Shown one piece after another: positions 41,940-49,994 of a stretch of 64,000 bases of DNA. Numbering within the stretch: the first letter of the stretch is position 1; each line of letters starts with the position of its first letter. A program made the translations under genes and the position numbers. The DNA comes from Sorangium cellulosum So ce56. Its GTDB lineage: Bacteria > Myxococcota_A > Polyangia > Polyangiales > Polyangiaceae. The notes below the pieces were generated by a model. It saw only the letters and a list, made by a program, of their open reading frames with translations. It did no database searches and was not told the origin of the DNA. The stretch covers positions 8,191,001-8,255,000 of the forward strand of contig NC_010162.1 of the NCBI RefSeq assembly GCF_000067165.1, in the 5' to 3' direction.

Positions 41940-42673
41940 GCGTCCTCCGCGTCGACAGCCGATGGATCCGCCGCGGGGTATCCCACGGCGGCGCCCCCCA
42001 CGGAAACGCGCGCGCGCGCCGCTGCCGGCCCGGCGCCATCCGCCTTGTCCGCGCCGCCCTCGGCCAGCTCGGCGGCGAGCTGGGCGAGCGCGGGCTCGGC
42101 GCGCATCATCGCCTCGATCTCGCGGCGCGCATAGAACAGGCGCGTCCGCACCGTCAGGACCGGCGCGCCGACGATCTCCGCGATCTCGTTGGGCGGGATC
42201 CCCTCGAGCTCGTGCAGGACGTAGACGACCCGCTTCTTCTCGGGGAGGCGCTCCAGCACCCGCCGGAAGGCGTCGATCCTGCGGGCGCGAGCGGCGTCCT
42301 CGTCCGGGAGCATGCCGCGGTCGACCTCGATATCGACGCCGAGCTCGCCCACGAACACCGGCCGGCAGCGCGCAGCGCGCCGCGCCATCAGCACGGCGTT
42401 GACCGTCACCCGGTGGAGCCACGTCGTGAACTTCGATTGCCCGCGGAAGTCACCCAGGCTCCGGTGCACCTGGATGAACACCTCCTGGATGACGTCCTCG
42501 ACGTCGGCGGTCGGCCCGAGCATCCTGAAGACGAGGCGCGCGACGTCGCGGCGGTAGCGGCGGAAGATTTCCGCGAACGCCGTCGGGTCGCCGCTCTGGA
42601 AGCGGCGGATCCACTCGCCCACGTCGTCGGGCTCGGTCACCTGCGGAAGCCTACCCGCCCCCTCGGCGCTCAT
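41936..42673 (-). CDS. ECF-type RNA polymerase sigma factor
   Basis: 245 aa from the ATG at 42673. Region 2 is GDPTAFAEIFRRYRRDVARLVFRML with EDVIQEVFIQVHRSL, then FTTWLHRVTVNAVL. Region 4 is LPEKKRVVYVLHELEGIPPNEIAEI with VLTVRTRLFYARREI as the HTH. A 50-residue Ala/Asp/Gly-rich tail follows region 4. The stop codon overlaps the start of the FecR-like gene by 4 nt (ATGA), the usual arrangement for a sigma and its regulator. Target promoters are unknown. The frame is open upstream, but no better start is seen. Confidence 0.92.
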   Translation of the reverse strand: MSAEGAGRLPQVTEPDDVGEWIRRFQSGDPTAFAEIFRRYRRDVARLVFRMLGPTADVEDVIQEVFIQVHRSLGDFRGQSKFTTWLHRVTVNAVLMARRAARCRPVFVGELGVDIEVDRGMLPDEDAARARRIDAFRRVLERLPEKKRVVYVLHELEGIPPNEIAEIVGAPVLTVRTRLFYARREIEAMMRAEPALAQLAAELAEGGADKADGAGPAAARARVSVGGAAVGYPAADPSAVDAEDA

Positions 42674-43000
42674 GGAGCTCGACGGAGAGACGAGGAGCGC
42701 CGGACGACGAGAGCGGTCACCGCCCGCGATCGCGACGTCGAGCGGCGCGTGGGCGTCTCTGGCAGCGCACTCGGGCAGGTCGTCGCCACGGCCGTCCGGC
42801 GCAGCCGCGTCAGCAGGGAAGAACGACCGCGAGAGGTGCACCCACAGCGCCCCCGTCTCGACCGCCACGGTATGCACGGAGGGCTCTGGTGCGCCGAGCC
42901 GCCAGATCATTCATGGCGCCGCACGGCTGCCCCGGGGCGGTGGTTACGCCGAACGCAGAAAAGTTGTTCCTTGTGCCACATTGGCGCGACCTTCCGGCGC
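42674..43000. other. Intergenic region upstream of the ECF sigma gene
   Basis: 327 bp of mostly GC-rich DNA without a clear gene. Around 42955-42985 a less GC-rich patch (AAAAGTTGTTCCTTGTG) could hold a promoter for the short reading frame at 43001. No repeat seen. Confidence 0.4.
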
Positions 43001-43087
43001 ATGATCTTCATCGCCGTATCGCTGACCGTGGCCCTCGTCGCCGCCGACCTGCTCGATCTGGGCTCCCGCCGCCGCGATCGCGTGTAG
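43001..43087 (+). CDS. Possible 28-aa membrane peptide
   Basis: ATG at 43001 and TAG at 43085-43087. The sequence is a hydrophobic helix MIFIAVSLTVALVAADLLDL followed by a basic end (GSRRRDRV), the layout of many small single-pass membrane proteins. No Shine-Dalgarno sequence is obvious, but an AT-richer patch lies about 30 bp upstream and a strong hairpin lies just downstream. It could equally be chance. No family recognised. Confidence 0.35.
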   Translation: MIFIAVSLTVALVAADLLDLGSRRRDRV

Positions 43088-43097
43088 CGAGCGCCTT

Positions 43098-43166
43098 GGC
43101 CCCTGACAAAAAGGGGCCCGGCTGGAGCCCGCGCCGGCCTCAGGCCGACGAGCGCTCCAGCCGGGC
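43098..43166 (-). terminator. Nested hairpin terminator with T-run (minus strand)
   Basis: Arms GCCCGGCTGGAGC (43116-43128) and GCTCCAGCCGGGC (43154-43166) form a perfect 13-bp stem around an inner stem CGGCC-TCA-GGCCG. Read on the minus strand, the stem is followed by CCCCTTTTTG, so it is a classical intrinsic terminator for the gene at 43208. A second hairpin, GGCCCCT-GACAAAA-AGGGGCC (43098-43118), shares an edge. Confidence 0.8.
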
Positions 43167-43207
43167 GAGTCGAGATCGCGGCGCCGTCCGGGTCGTCCCC
43201 GTCGGCT

Positions 43208-43588
43208 TCAGCCCGCGGCCTCGGCCCCCGCCGCGCCGCCCTTCTTGGGCAGGTCGAAGAGCGCCGACAGCTCGACCTTCTCCTGCTTCTTCTGCTCCAG
43301 GAGCCGGTTGACCGCGCGAAGCACGCGCGTCTTCGCGGGGCCGCTGATCGGCTTGCCCTGCAGCGCGGCGTTCAGCGTGCGGTCGGTCACGGGACGACCG
43401 CTGCGCGGCTTCTTGGCGCTGGCCGCCTCCTTCTTCTTGGCGGCGTCCTCGCTGCCACGCGCCAGCCGCTTGGTCAGGCGGATCGCCCGATCCTCCGGCT
43501 GCAGCCGCTCGATCTTCACCGACGCCGCGATGATGCGGCGGGGGTCGATCTTCTTTTCCTTCAAGAAATCTTCGATCTTGGTGCCCAT
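43208..43588 (-). CDS. Small basic protein, possible DNA binder
   Basis: 126 aa from the ATG at 43588 (MGTKIEDFLKEKKIDP). It is Lys/Arg-rich, with a central AAKKKEAASAKKPRSGRP tract. A following helical segment, TDRTLNAALQGKPISG then PAKTRVLRAVNRLLEQKK, resembles the recognition and following helices of Cro/XRE-type HTH proteins, but the N-terminal half does not complete that domain. The C-terminus ends in Ala/Gly. It is probably cytoplasmic. A strong intrinsic terminator follows it, so it is a single-gene unit. Function unknown. Confidence 0.75.
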   Translation of the reverse strand: MGTKIEDFLKEKKIDPRRIIAASVKIERLQPEDRAIRLTKRLARGSEDAAKKKEAASAKKPRSGRPVTDRTLNAALQGKPISGPAKTRVLRAVNRLLEQKKQEKVELSALFDLPKKGGAAGAEAAG

Positions 43589-43691
43589 CGTCGTCACTTG
43601 CCCCGAAAGGGCGGCGACCCTATCACGCGCGGCGCCGCCGTGCATCTGCGACGTTACCTCTGCGACGTTTACCCTTTGCGCCGCCCTGGGG

Positions 43692-43697
43692 TAGCTT
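43692..43697 (+). promoter_or_regulatory. -10-like TAGCTT, putative leaderless start of the PNP-cdd operon
   Basis: TAGCTT ends 6 nt before the GTG at 43704 (spacer GTCACG), with no Shine-Dalgarno sequence. Confidence 0.5.
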
Positions 43698-43703
43698 GTC
43701 ACG

Positions 43704-44555
43704 GTGACCCTCCTGCCTGAGCTCGACGAAGCCGCGCGTGTCATTCTCGAACGAATTCCAGCCCCTCCGCGCGTCGGTGTGGTGCTCGGATCAGGGCTCG
43801 GCGGCTGGGGCGACGAGCTCGCCGAGCTGGTGAAGGTGCCCTACGCGGACATCCCCGGCATGCCCCGTCCGGCCGTCGCCGGGCACCCTGGCTTCCTGTG
43901 CGCCGGCCGCGTCGGGGACGTGCAGGTCGCCTGCCTGCAGGGGCGCGCGCACGTTTACGAGGGGCACCCGCTGGCGAAGGTGGTGTTCGGCGTGCGGGTG
44001 CTCGCCCGGCTCGGCTGTCGCGCCGTGCTCCTGACCAACGCGGCCGGCGGAATCAACCCGGGGTTCGCCGCCGGCGATCTCATGCTGCTCACCGATCACC
44101 TGAACCTGATGGGAGCGAACCCGCTGGTCGGGCCGAACGACGAGGCGCTCGGCAAGCGCTTCCCCGACATGACCTACGCGCACGATCCCAGGCTGCTCGA
44201 GCTCGCGAAGACGGCGGCGAGCGACGCGGGCGTCGCCCTGCGCGAGGGGGTCTACGCCGCGCTGCTCGGACCGACGTACGAGACGCCCGCCGAGATCCGG
44301 ATGCTGCGCACGCTCGGAGCCGATGCGGTCGGGATGAGCACGGTCCCGGAGATCATCGCGCTCAGGCACATGGGCGTGCCCGCCGCGGCCATCTCGTGCG
44401 TCACGAACCTCGCCGCGGGGCTGACCAAGCGCGAGCTCGACCACAAGGAGGTCGAGGAGACCGCCCGGGAGGCGCGCGCCCGGTTCACGGCGCTGCTCTC
44501 GGCGTGGGTCCGCCGCGTCGGCGCCGACGTCGCGGCCGGGAGCTTTGCGTCGTGA
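43704..44555 (+). CDS. punA: Purine nucleoside phosphorylase (trimeric type)
   Basis: 283 aa, GTG start. It cleaves inosine, guanosine or their deoxy forms with phosphate to give free base and (deoxy)ribose 1-phosphate. Motifs of the NP-II trimeric family are VGVVLGSGLGGWGD, GRAHVYEGHP, LTNAAGGINPGF, LTDHLNLMGANPL, LLGPTYETPAEI and DAVGMSTVPEIIALRH. The length is typical. Its stop overlaps the start of the cytidine deaminase gene by 4 nt (GTGA), forming a nucleoside-salvage operon. A -10-like TAGCTT right before the start suggests a leaderless message. Confidence 0.95.
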   Translation: MTLLPELDEAARVILERIPAPPRVGVVLGSGLGGWGDELAELVKVPYADIPGMPRPAVAGHPGFLCAGRVGDVQVACLQGRAHVYEGHPLAKVVFGVRVLARLGCRAVLLTNAAGGINPGFAAGDLMLLTDHLNLMGANPLVGPNDEALGKRFPDMTYAHDPRLLELAKTAASDAGVALREGVYAALLGPTYETPAEIRMLRTLGADAVGMSTVPEIIALRHMGVPAAAISCVTNLAAGLTKRELDHKEVEETAREARARFTALLSAWVRRVGADVAAGSFAS

Positions 44556-45016
44556 GCCGCCCTCCGCGCGACGCCGGCGACGCGCTCGCCTCGGCTGAAG
44601 CGGCGCAGACGATCGACTGGGACGCGCTCGACCAGGCCGCCCTCGCCGTCCGGACGCGGGCGCACGCGCCGTACTCCAGCTACCGGGTGGGCGCGGCGAT
44701 CCTCGTGCGATCCGGCCGCGTGTTCACCGGCTGCAACGTCGAGAACGCCTCGTACGGGCTCACCATCTGCGCAGAGCGCTCCGCCATCGTGCAGATGGTC
44801 GCGGCCGGCGAGCGCGATCCGATCGCGCTCACCGTCGCCACCAGCGGGCCCGTGCTCGGCAGCCCGTGCGGTATGTGCAGGCAAACCCTCGCCGAGTTCG
44901 CCGTGGATTTCCCGATCCGCCTGATCGCCGCCGAGGCCGGCGGCGTGGCGCCGCGGACCACCTCGCTGTCGGCGCTGCTCCCCGAGGCGTTCGGGGCGGC
45001 CGCGCTCTCGCGCTGA
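44552..45016 (+). CDS. cdd: Cytidine deaminase
   Basis: 154 aa from the GTG at 44552, which shares GTGA with the stop of the purine nucleoside phosphorylase gene. It converts cytidine and deoxycytidine to uridine forms. The zinc and proton-shuttle motif is CAE (Cys73, Glu75) in LTICAERSAI, and PCGMC supplies Cys106 and Cys109. Substrate-binding GCNVENASYG is intact. An N-terminal extension of about 25 residues precedes the usual start region. GGGAG about 10 nt upstream may be its ribosome binding site, helped by translational coupling. Confidence 0.95.
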   Translation: MSRPPRDAGDALASAEAAQTIDWDALDQAALAVRTRAHAPYSSYRVGAAILVRSGRVFTGCNVENASYGLTICAERSAIVQMVAAGERDPIALTVATSGPVLGSPCGMCRQTLAEFAVDFPIRLIAAEAGGVAPRTTSLSALLPEAFGAAALSR

Positions 45017-45050
45017 TCGCCCCGAGCGCCCTCCAGGGAGCGCCGATGGC

Positions 45051-48000
45051 TCACTCGATCGAGAGCGCCTCGGCCTGATCGATCTGCGACAGCGCCGCGG
45101 CGAGCGCCTCCCGCGCGCGCTCGAGCGAGACGCGGTCCTCACCCCACTTCGAGCGCGCCTTCTGCAGGCGGGCGCGCTCGACGGCCAGCTGCTCGGTGAG
45201 CTGCTCGCCGTGCGCCCGCAGGGTGTCGCGCTCCTCGGTCCGCTGCGAGAGCTGAGCGCCGAGCTCGCTCCCACGCCGCTCCGCCTCGGCGAGCCGGCCC
45301 TGGAGCGCCTCGATGGATTGCGCCCGCTCGGCGAGCTCGCCCAGCAAGCGCTCGCGCTCCGCGGCGGCCGCGGAGAGCTCGCCCGCGCGCTGCTCCAGCT
45401 GCCGATCGAGCTCCTGCGTCCGGGCCTCGAGGTCCGCGATCTGGCTGCGCGCTTGCCCGAGCTCCGTGGAGAGCCCGCGGGCGACCTCGTCCAGCTCGCG
45501 CCGCTGCGCCGCCCAGGCGGCCTCGCGCTCGGCGGTCTCGGCCTGGTGCGCCGCGCGCGTGTCGGCGAGCGCCTGCGCGTGCGCGGCCTCGAGCTGCGCC
45601 TGCCGCTCGGCGGCGCGCGCCTCGAGCTCGGCCACCCGCTTCGCGTGGGCCTGCTCGGCGTCGCGGACGGCCTGCTCGCGCTCGTCGATGAGCTCGCGCT
45701 CCCGCGCCGCGAGCTGCGTTGCGAAGCTCTCTCGCGCGGCCGCGAGCACCCTCGCGTGCTCCTCCGTCTGCTGCGCGATCGCCCGCGCATGCTCCTCGGC
45801 CTGCCCCTCGAGGGCGCGCGCGTGCTCGCCCCGCAGCGACTCCAGCGCGGACGCGTGCTCGCGATCCCGCCGTCCGTTCTCGTCCGCGTGCTCGCTCCGG
45901 AGCCCCTCGAGGGCGCGCGCGTGCTCGCCCCGCAGCGCCTCCAGCGCGGACGCGTGCTCGCCCCGCAGCGCCTCCAGCGCGGACGCGTGCGCGGCCTGCT
46001 GCTTCTCGAGCGCGGCGGCGTGCTCGTCGCGCGCCCCCTGGAGCGCGGCGGCGTGCTCCGCCTGGGCGCGCTCCACGGCGGCGGCGTGCTCGCTCCGCGC
46101 CGCGTCCAGCGCGGCGGCGTGCTCCCGGTCGCGCCGCTCCGTCGCGGCCTCGTGCTCGCGCCGCAGCGCCTCGACGGCGGCCTCGTGCTCGCGCCTCGAC
46201 GCGTCGAGCGCCCCGGCGTGCTCGGCCCGCAGCCCCTCCATGGCGGCGGCGTGCTCGGATTTCGCCCCCTCCGCCGCCGCCGCATGCTCGGCCCGGAGGC
46301 GGTCGAGCGCCGTGGCGTGCTCGCCGGTCAGCTTCTCGATGGCGCCGGCGTGCTCGCCGGTCAGCTTCTCGATGGCGCCGGCGTGCTCGCTGGTCAGCTT
46401 CTCGATGGCGGCGCGGTGCTCGGCGGCCTGCTGCTCGCGCCGGGCGGCGTGCTCGGCGTTGAGCCGCTCCACCTCCGCCCGGTGCGCCGAGGCCGCCTGC
46501 TCGAAGCGCTCGCGCTCCGCCTGCGCGCTCTCCTCGAGCTCGCGCTGCGCCGAGGCCTCGACGGCGGCGATCGCTTGCGTCTTCTCGTCCGCCGCCGCGC
46601 GCAGCGCCTCCGTGTGCGCCGCCTCCGCGTCCATCAGCGCCTGCCGGGCCGACGAGAGATCGGCGTCGCGGGCCGCGATCTGCCCCTGCAGCTTCTCCGC
46701 GCGCGCCTTGAAGTCGTCCGCGCGCTTCGCGGCGAGCTCCTTGTCCGCGCGGAGCGACGCGACCTGTCCGTCGAGGTCCTCGCTCGCGCGCTCGAGCTCC
46801 AGGATCCTGTCGACCTGATCGGCCTTCTCTCGCTCGAGCGACAGCGACTGATCCCGGAGCTCCAGCAGCTCCTTGTCCTTGCGCGACATCTGGTCGCGGA
46901 GCGCGAGGATCTCTTTGTCCTTCTTGTTGAGCGCCTCGCGCAGATCCAGGAACTCGCGGCTCGACACGCCGCCGGGCCTGGAGCCGGCGCCGGCGCCGGA
47001 CGCGAGCTTCACCTTGAGCTCGTCGAGCTCGCGCCGCAGGCGGGCCGCCTCCTGGCTGCCGTCGTTCGCCGAGGAGAGCTCGCCCTCGAGGCGGAGCGAG
47101 GTCGCGCGCGCAGCCGCGACTTCCTTGGTGAGGCGGACGATCTCTCCCTTGGACCTGTCCAGCTCGCCACGCAGACGCTCGATCTCGGCCGTGTCGGCGT
47201 CGGAGCGAGGCGGCGCGGGGGGCGCAGGGGTCAACCGCCCGCGCTCGGAGATCGGAGCCCGGTACGCGGCACCGCGCTCGGAGACCGGAGCCCGGTACGC
47301 GGCACCGCGCTCGGAGACGGGAGCCCGGTACGCGGCCACCGGCGACGAGCTCACGGGCGGCGGCGCCGAGGCCGGCACGGGCGTCTTCGTGGGCGCCAGC
47401 GTCCGAGACGACGGCGCAACCGAGGGCCTGACGTCGGTGCGCTCCTCCTCCTCGTCGCGGATCAGCCGGGTGAACGCGCCGCCGATGAACTCCTCGATGT
47501 CCTCGTCCGACTTGCGGGCGTCCGACCGCGCCGCGGCGCCCTGCGGGGGCCTCGGCGGAGCTGAAGCCCGGGCACGATCCTGCGCAACGGCGGCAGGCGG
47601 CGCCGGCGGCACGGCAGACGGTGTGGCGGCAGGCGGCGGCGCCGCGGACGTCGGCCTCGGCGCGGCAGGCGGCGGCACCGCGGACGGCGGCCTCGGCGCG
47701 GGCGGCGGCGGTACCGCGGACGGCGTGGCGGCGGCAGGCGGCGGCGGCGCCGCGGACGGCGGCCTCGGCACGGGCGGCGGGACCGACGGCGCAACGACGG
47801 GCGGAGGCGCGACGCTCCCGGGCGTGCCGTCCGAGCCCACGGCGGCCGTGATGATCGTGGGATCGCCGGAGTCCTCGTCGATGTCGGCCTCGAGCACCTC
47901 GGCCTCATCGATCATGATCGGATCGGCCTCCGCGTCGTCCCCGTCGATCGGGACGTAGTTGCGGATGTGCTCGAGGAGCTCGCCGAACGCGATCGGCTTG

Positions 48001-48314
48001 TGGATGTAGTCCTCCGCGCGCGTCCTGAGCTTGCGGTGCTGCTCGAACGTCTCTTCGCTCGACTCGCTCGACATGATGACGAGCGGGACGTCCTTGAGCT
48101 GCACGTCCTTCTTGAGCTTGTTGCAGACCGAGAAGCCGTTCATGCGCGGCAGCTCGATCGACAGCAGGATGAGGTCGGGGCGCTCGGCCGCGGCCGCCTG
48201 CAGGCCGACGTTGCCGTCGTCGACGACCTGAACGGTGCAGCCGAGGCGGCCCAATTCCGTGCGGAGCTCCCCGGCAAACGCCGGATCGCTCTCAAATACG
48301 AGGACTTTCGTCAT
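45051..48314 (-). CDS. FrzS-like pseudo-receiver and coiled-coil protein
   Basis: 1087 aa from the ATG at 48314. The N-terminal receiver-like domain (1-125) matches the FrzS motility regulator of Myxococcus in style (LKDVPLVIMSS, then FEQHRKLRTRAEDYIHKP), but the phospho-acceptor position holds Ser52 in LILLSIELP, so it should not be phosphorylated normally. A Pro/Ala-rich linker (about 165-330) includes three 11-residue AYRAPVSERGA-like repeats. From about 375 onward it is one long coiled coil, containing 22 unbroken 11-residue repeats (621-862). FrzS moves between poles and acts in social motility; a related role here is inference. It has its own TTGACA promoter and converges on cdd. Confidence 0.88.
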   Translation of the reverse strand: MTKVLVFESDPAFAGELRTELGRLGCTVQVVDDGNVGLQAAAAERPDLILLSIELPRMNGFSVCNKLKKDVQLKDVPLVIMSSESSEETFEQHRKLRTRAEDYIHKPIAFGELLEHIRNYVPIDGDDAEADPIMIDEAEVLEADIDEDSGDPTIITAAVGSDGTPGSVAPPPVVAPSVPPPVPRPPSAAPPPPAAATPSAVPPPPAPRPPSAVPPPAAPRPTSAAPPPAATPSAVPPAPPAAVAQDRARASAPPRPPQGAAARSDARKSDEDIEEFIGGAFTRLIRDEEEERTDVRPSVAPSSRTLAPTKTPVPASAPPPVSSSPVAAYRAPVSERGAAYRAPVSERGAAYRAPISERGRLTPAPPAPPRSDADTAEIERLRGELDRSKGEIVRLTKEVAAARATSLRLEGELSSANDGSQEAARLRRELDELKVKLASGAGAGSRPGGVSSREFLDLREALNKKDKEILALRDQMSRKDKELLELRDQSLSLEREKADQVDRILELERASEDLDGQVASLRADKELAAKRADDFKARAEKLQGQIAARDADLSSARQALMDAEAAHTEALRAAADEKTQAIAAVEASAQRELEESAQAERERFEQAASAHRAEVERLNAEHAARREQQAAEHRAAIEKLTSEHAGAIEKLTGEHAGAIEKLTGEHATALDRLRAEHAAAAEGAKSEHAAAMEGLRAEHAGALDASRREHEAAVEALRREHEAATERRDREHAAALDAARSEHAAAVERAQAEHAAALQGARDEHAAALEKQQAAHASALEALRGEHASALEALRGEHARALEGLRSEHADENGRRDREHASALESLRGEHARALEGQAEEHARAIAQQTEEHARVLAAARESFATQLAARERELIDEREQAVRDAEQAHAKRVAELEARAAERQAQLEAAHAQALADTRAAHQAETAEREAAWAAQRRELDEVARGLSTELGQARSQIADLEARTQELDRQLEQRAGELSAAAAERERLLGELAERAQSIEALQGRLAEAERRGSELGAQLSQRTEERDTLRAHGEQLTEQLAVERARLQKARSKWGEDRVSLERAREALAAALSQIDQAEALSIE
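45729..46454 (-). repeat. 22 x 33-bp coding repeat (hendecad array)
   Basis: 726 bp encoding residues 621-862 as 22 consecutive 11-residue units with consensus EHAxALExLRx and no insertion or deletion. His is at position 2 in every unit; all but one unit begin Glu-His. The two EHAGAIEKLTG units are identical, which suggests recent duplication. Confidence 0.95.
47242..47340 (-). repeat. 3 x 33-bp coding repeat in the linker
   Basis: Three near-identical 33-bp units encode AAYRAPVSERG-type repeats in the disordered linker of the FrzS-like protein. Confidence 0.9.
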
Positions 48315-48348
48315 GTTCCGGGGTGTGCGCGGGTTCGGAGGGGAAACC

Positions 48349-48378
48349 AAGATATCGGCCCCCTTCAACGAGTGTCAA
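48349..48378 (-). promoter_or_regulatory. Sigma-70 promoter of the FrzS-like gene
   Basis: On the minus strand, TTGACA (48378-48373) is followed after 18 bp by TATCTT (48354-48349). The predicted +1 is near 48342, leaving a leader of about 28 nt to the ATG at 48314. The -35 is perfect. Confidence 0.65.
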
Positions 48379-48544
48379 ACACGAGGCTGGCAGCGCAGCT
48401 CAGATCGCGCGGCCGCCGCCCGCCTGCCAATCCTGCCGGCGGGGCGCCGAGCGGAAATCGCCCGGCCCGGGGGCGATACCGCACAATCCTACATGACTCT
48501 CGCCGGGGAGCAGGGAGACAGCGGAAGACCCGCGCGTTCGCCGA

Positions 48545-49669
48545 TCAGGGCGCGACGAAGTGGCCGGGCGCCTCGTCTCCGAAGCACAGCCCCATCTCAC
48601 GGGCCGTGACGACCGTGTCCGAGTCGAGCGGCACCGTCTTCGTCTTGCCGGCGACCTCCTCGAGGGGGACGAGCTCGATCCGGTTCGAGCGCAGCGCCAC
48701 CATCCCGCTGCCGCAGTCCTCGACGAGGCAGCGCGCCGCGGCCGCGCCGAAGCGGAGGGCGAGCAAGCGATCCGCCGTCGTGGGGCCGCCGCCCCGCTGG
48801 AGGTGGCCGAGCACCATCGAGCGCGCTTCCTTGCCGGTGCGGGCCGCGAGCTCCTTGGCCACGCGCTCGGCCACGCCCCCGAGCACGGCGGTGCGGCGGA
48901 ACGCGTCGCCCGCGTCCTTGATGATCAGCTCACCCCCTTGCGCGTACGCCCCCTCGGCCGCCACGACGATGGAGAAGCGGCGCCCGCGCGACTCCCGCAG
49001 GCGGATCTTCTCGGCGATCGCCTCGAACCGGAACGGGATCTCCGGGATCAGGATGGCGTCGGCTCCGCCGGCGATCCCGGCGTTGAGCGCGATCCAGCCC
49101 GCGTGCCGCCCCATCACCTCCACGACCATGATCCGCTCGTGCGCCTCGGTCGTGGTGTGGAGCCGGTCGAGCGCCTCGGTCGCGATGGAGACCGCCGTGT
49201 CGAAGCCGAACGTGAGGTCCGTGCAGCAGACGTCGTTGTCGATCGTCTTCGGTACGCCGATGACGAGGGGCAGCCCGCGCTGGAGCAGCTGGTGCGCGAT
49301 CCGCATGGATCCGTCTCCGCCCACCGAGATGAGCGCGTCGAACCCCTCCGCGCGAAACCGCCGCACGAGATCCTCGGATCGATCCCGCGGCACGAGCCCG
49401 TGCTCGCCAGGCGTCGGGTAGTGGAACGGATCGCCGCGGTTCGCGGTGCCCAGGATGGTGCCCCCGAGGTGCGCGATGCCCCGGACCCGCTCGCGATCCA
49501 GGCGGATGAGCCCGTCCGGAGCGTCGTCGAGCAACCCGCGGTACCCCTGCCGGATCCCCCACACCTCCCAGCCACGCTCGAGCGCGCCGAGCGTGGCCGC
49601 GCGGATCACAGCGTTGAGCCCCGGCGCGTCGCCTCCGCCGGTACTGATAGCGATCTTTCGTGCCGCCAT
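48545..49669 (-). CDS. pfkA: 6-phosphofructokinase, group III-like
   Basis: 374 aa from the ATG at 49669, giving the family start MAARKIAISTGGGDAPGLN; the frame is open upstream, with another ATG at 49714. It phosphorylates fructose 6-phosphate in glycolysis. Motifs are VGGDGSMRIA, GVPKTIDNDV (catalytic Asp), VEVMGRHAGW and GHLQRGGGPT. Gly in GGDG points to ATP, whereas Lys in PKTIDND is the residue of PPi-type enzymes; the combination is known in ATP-dependent group III enzymes of actinobacteria. It is a single gene, 230 bp upstream of the FrzS-like gene in the same direction. Confidence 0.9.
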   Translation of the reverse strand: MAARKIAISTGGGDAPGLNAVIRAATLGALERGWEVWGIRQGYRGLLDDAPDGLIRLDRERVRGIAHLGGTILGTANRGDPFHYPTPGEHGLVPRDRSEDLVRRFRAEGFDALISVGGDGSMRIAHQLLQRGLPLVIGVPKTIDNDVCCTDLTFGFDTAVSIATEALDRLHTTTEAHERIMVVEVMGRHAGWIALNAGIAGGADAILIPEIPFRFEAIAEKIRLRESRGRRFSIVVAAEGAYAQGGELIIKDAGDAFRRTAVLGGVAERVAKELAARTGKEARSMVLGHLQRGGGPTTADRLLALRFGAAAARCLVEDCGSGMVALRSNRIELVPLEEVAGKTKTVPLDSDTVVTAREMGLCFGDEAPGHFVAP

Positions 49670-49994
49670 GAGGCTCGCAGCATCGCGAGCCGCCCCCGGC
49701 GACGCAATAGACATCTCCTCGACCTGGCCTCGAAAGGCACGGATGCGCGTGGCGATTCGACGGAGCGACGGCGGCGGACGGCGGCGAACGCGGCCCGCTG
49801 GACGAGCCCGGGGAGCGCGGCGAGCGAGGAGCGCCTGCGCGAAGCGGCCTTCGCACCCGGCGCGCGTGCGCCGTGTGGTCGGGGCCGCCACGGGAGGGGG
49901 GTCGATCCGGAGGAGCGCAGGCATGACGGTCGCGAGCGCCGGCGACAGGGTATAGGGGCGTGCGCATGCGATCACCCCGGCTGCGTGCCCCTGT
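49670..49994. other. Divergent intergenic region
   Basis: 325 bp between the phosphofructokinase and flippase-like genes. It contains a GTATAGGG at about 49950-49957 that could be a -10 for the gene at 49995, and a GGAGGAG followed by an 11-codon frame (49923-49955) that I do not accept as a gene. Nothing else seen. Confidence 0.4.

Noticed and set aside
49923..49955. 11-codon frame with a GGAGGAG ribosome binding site upstream of the flippase-like gene
   Set aside because: Too short, no regulatory codon run, and it overlaps the likely -10 element; probably chance.
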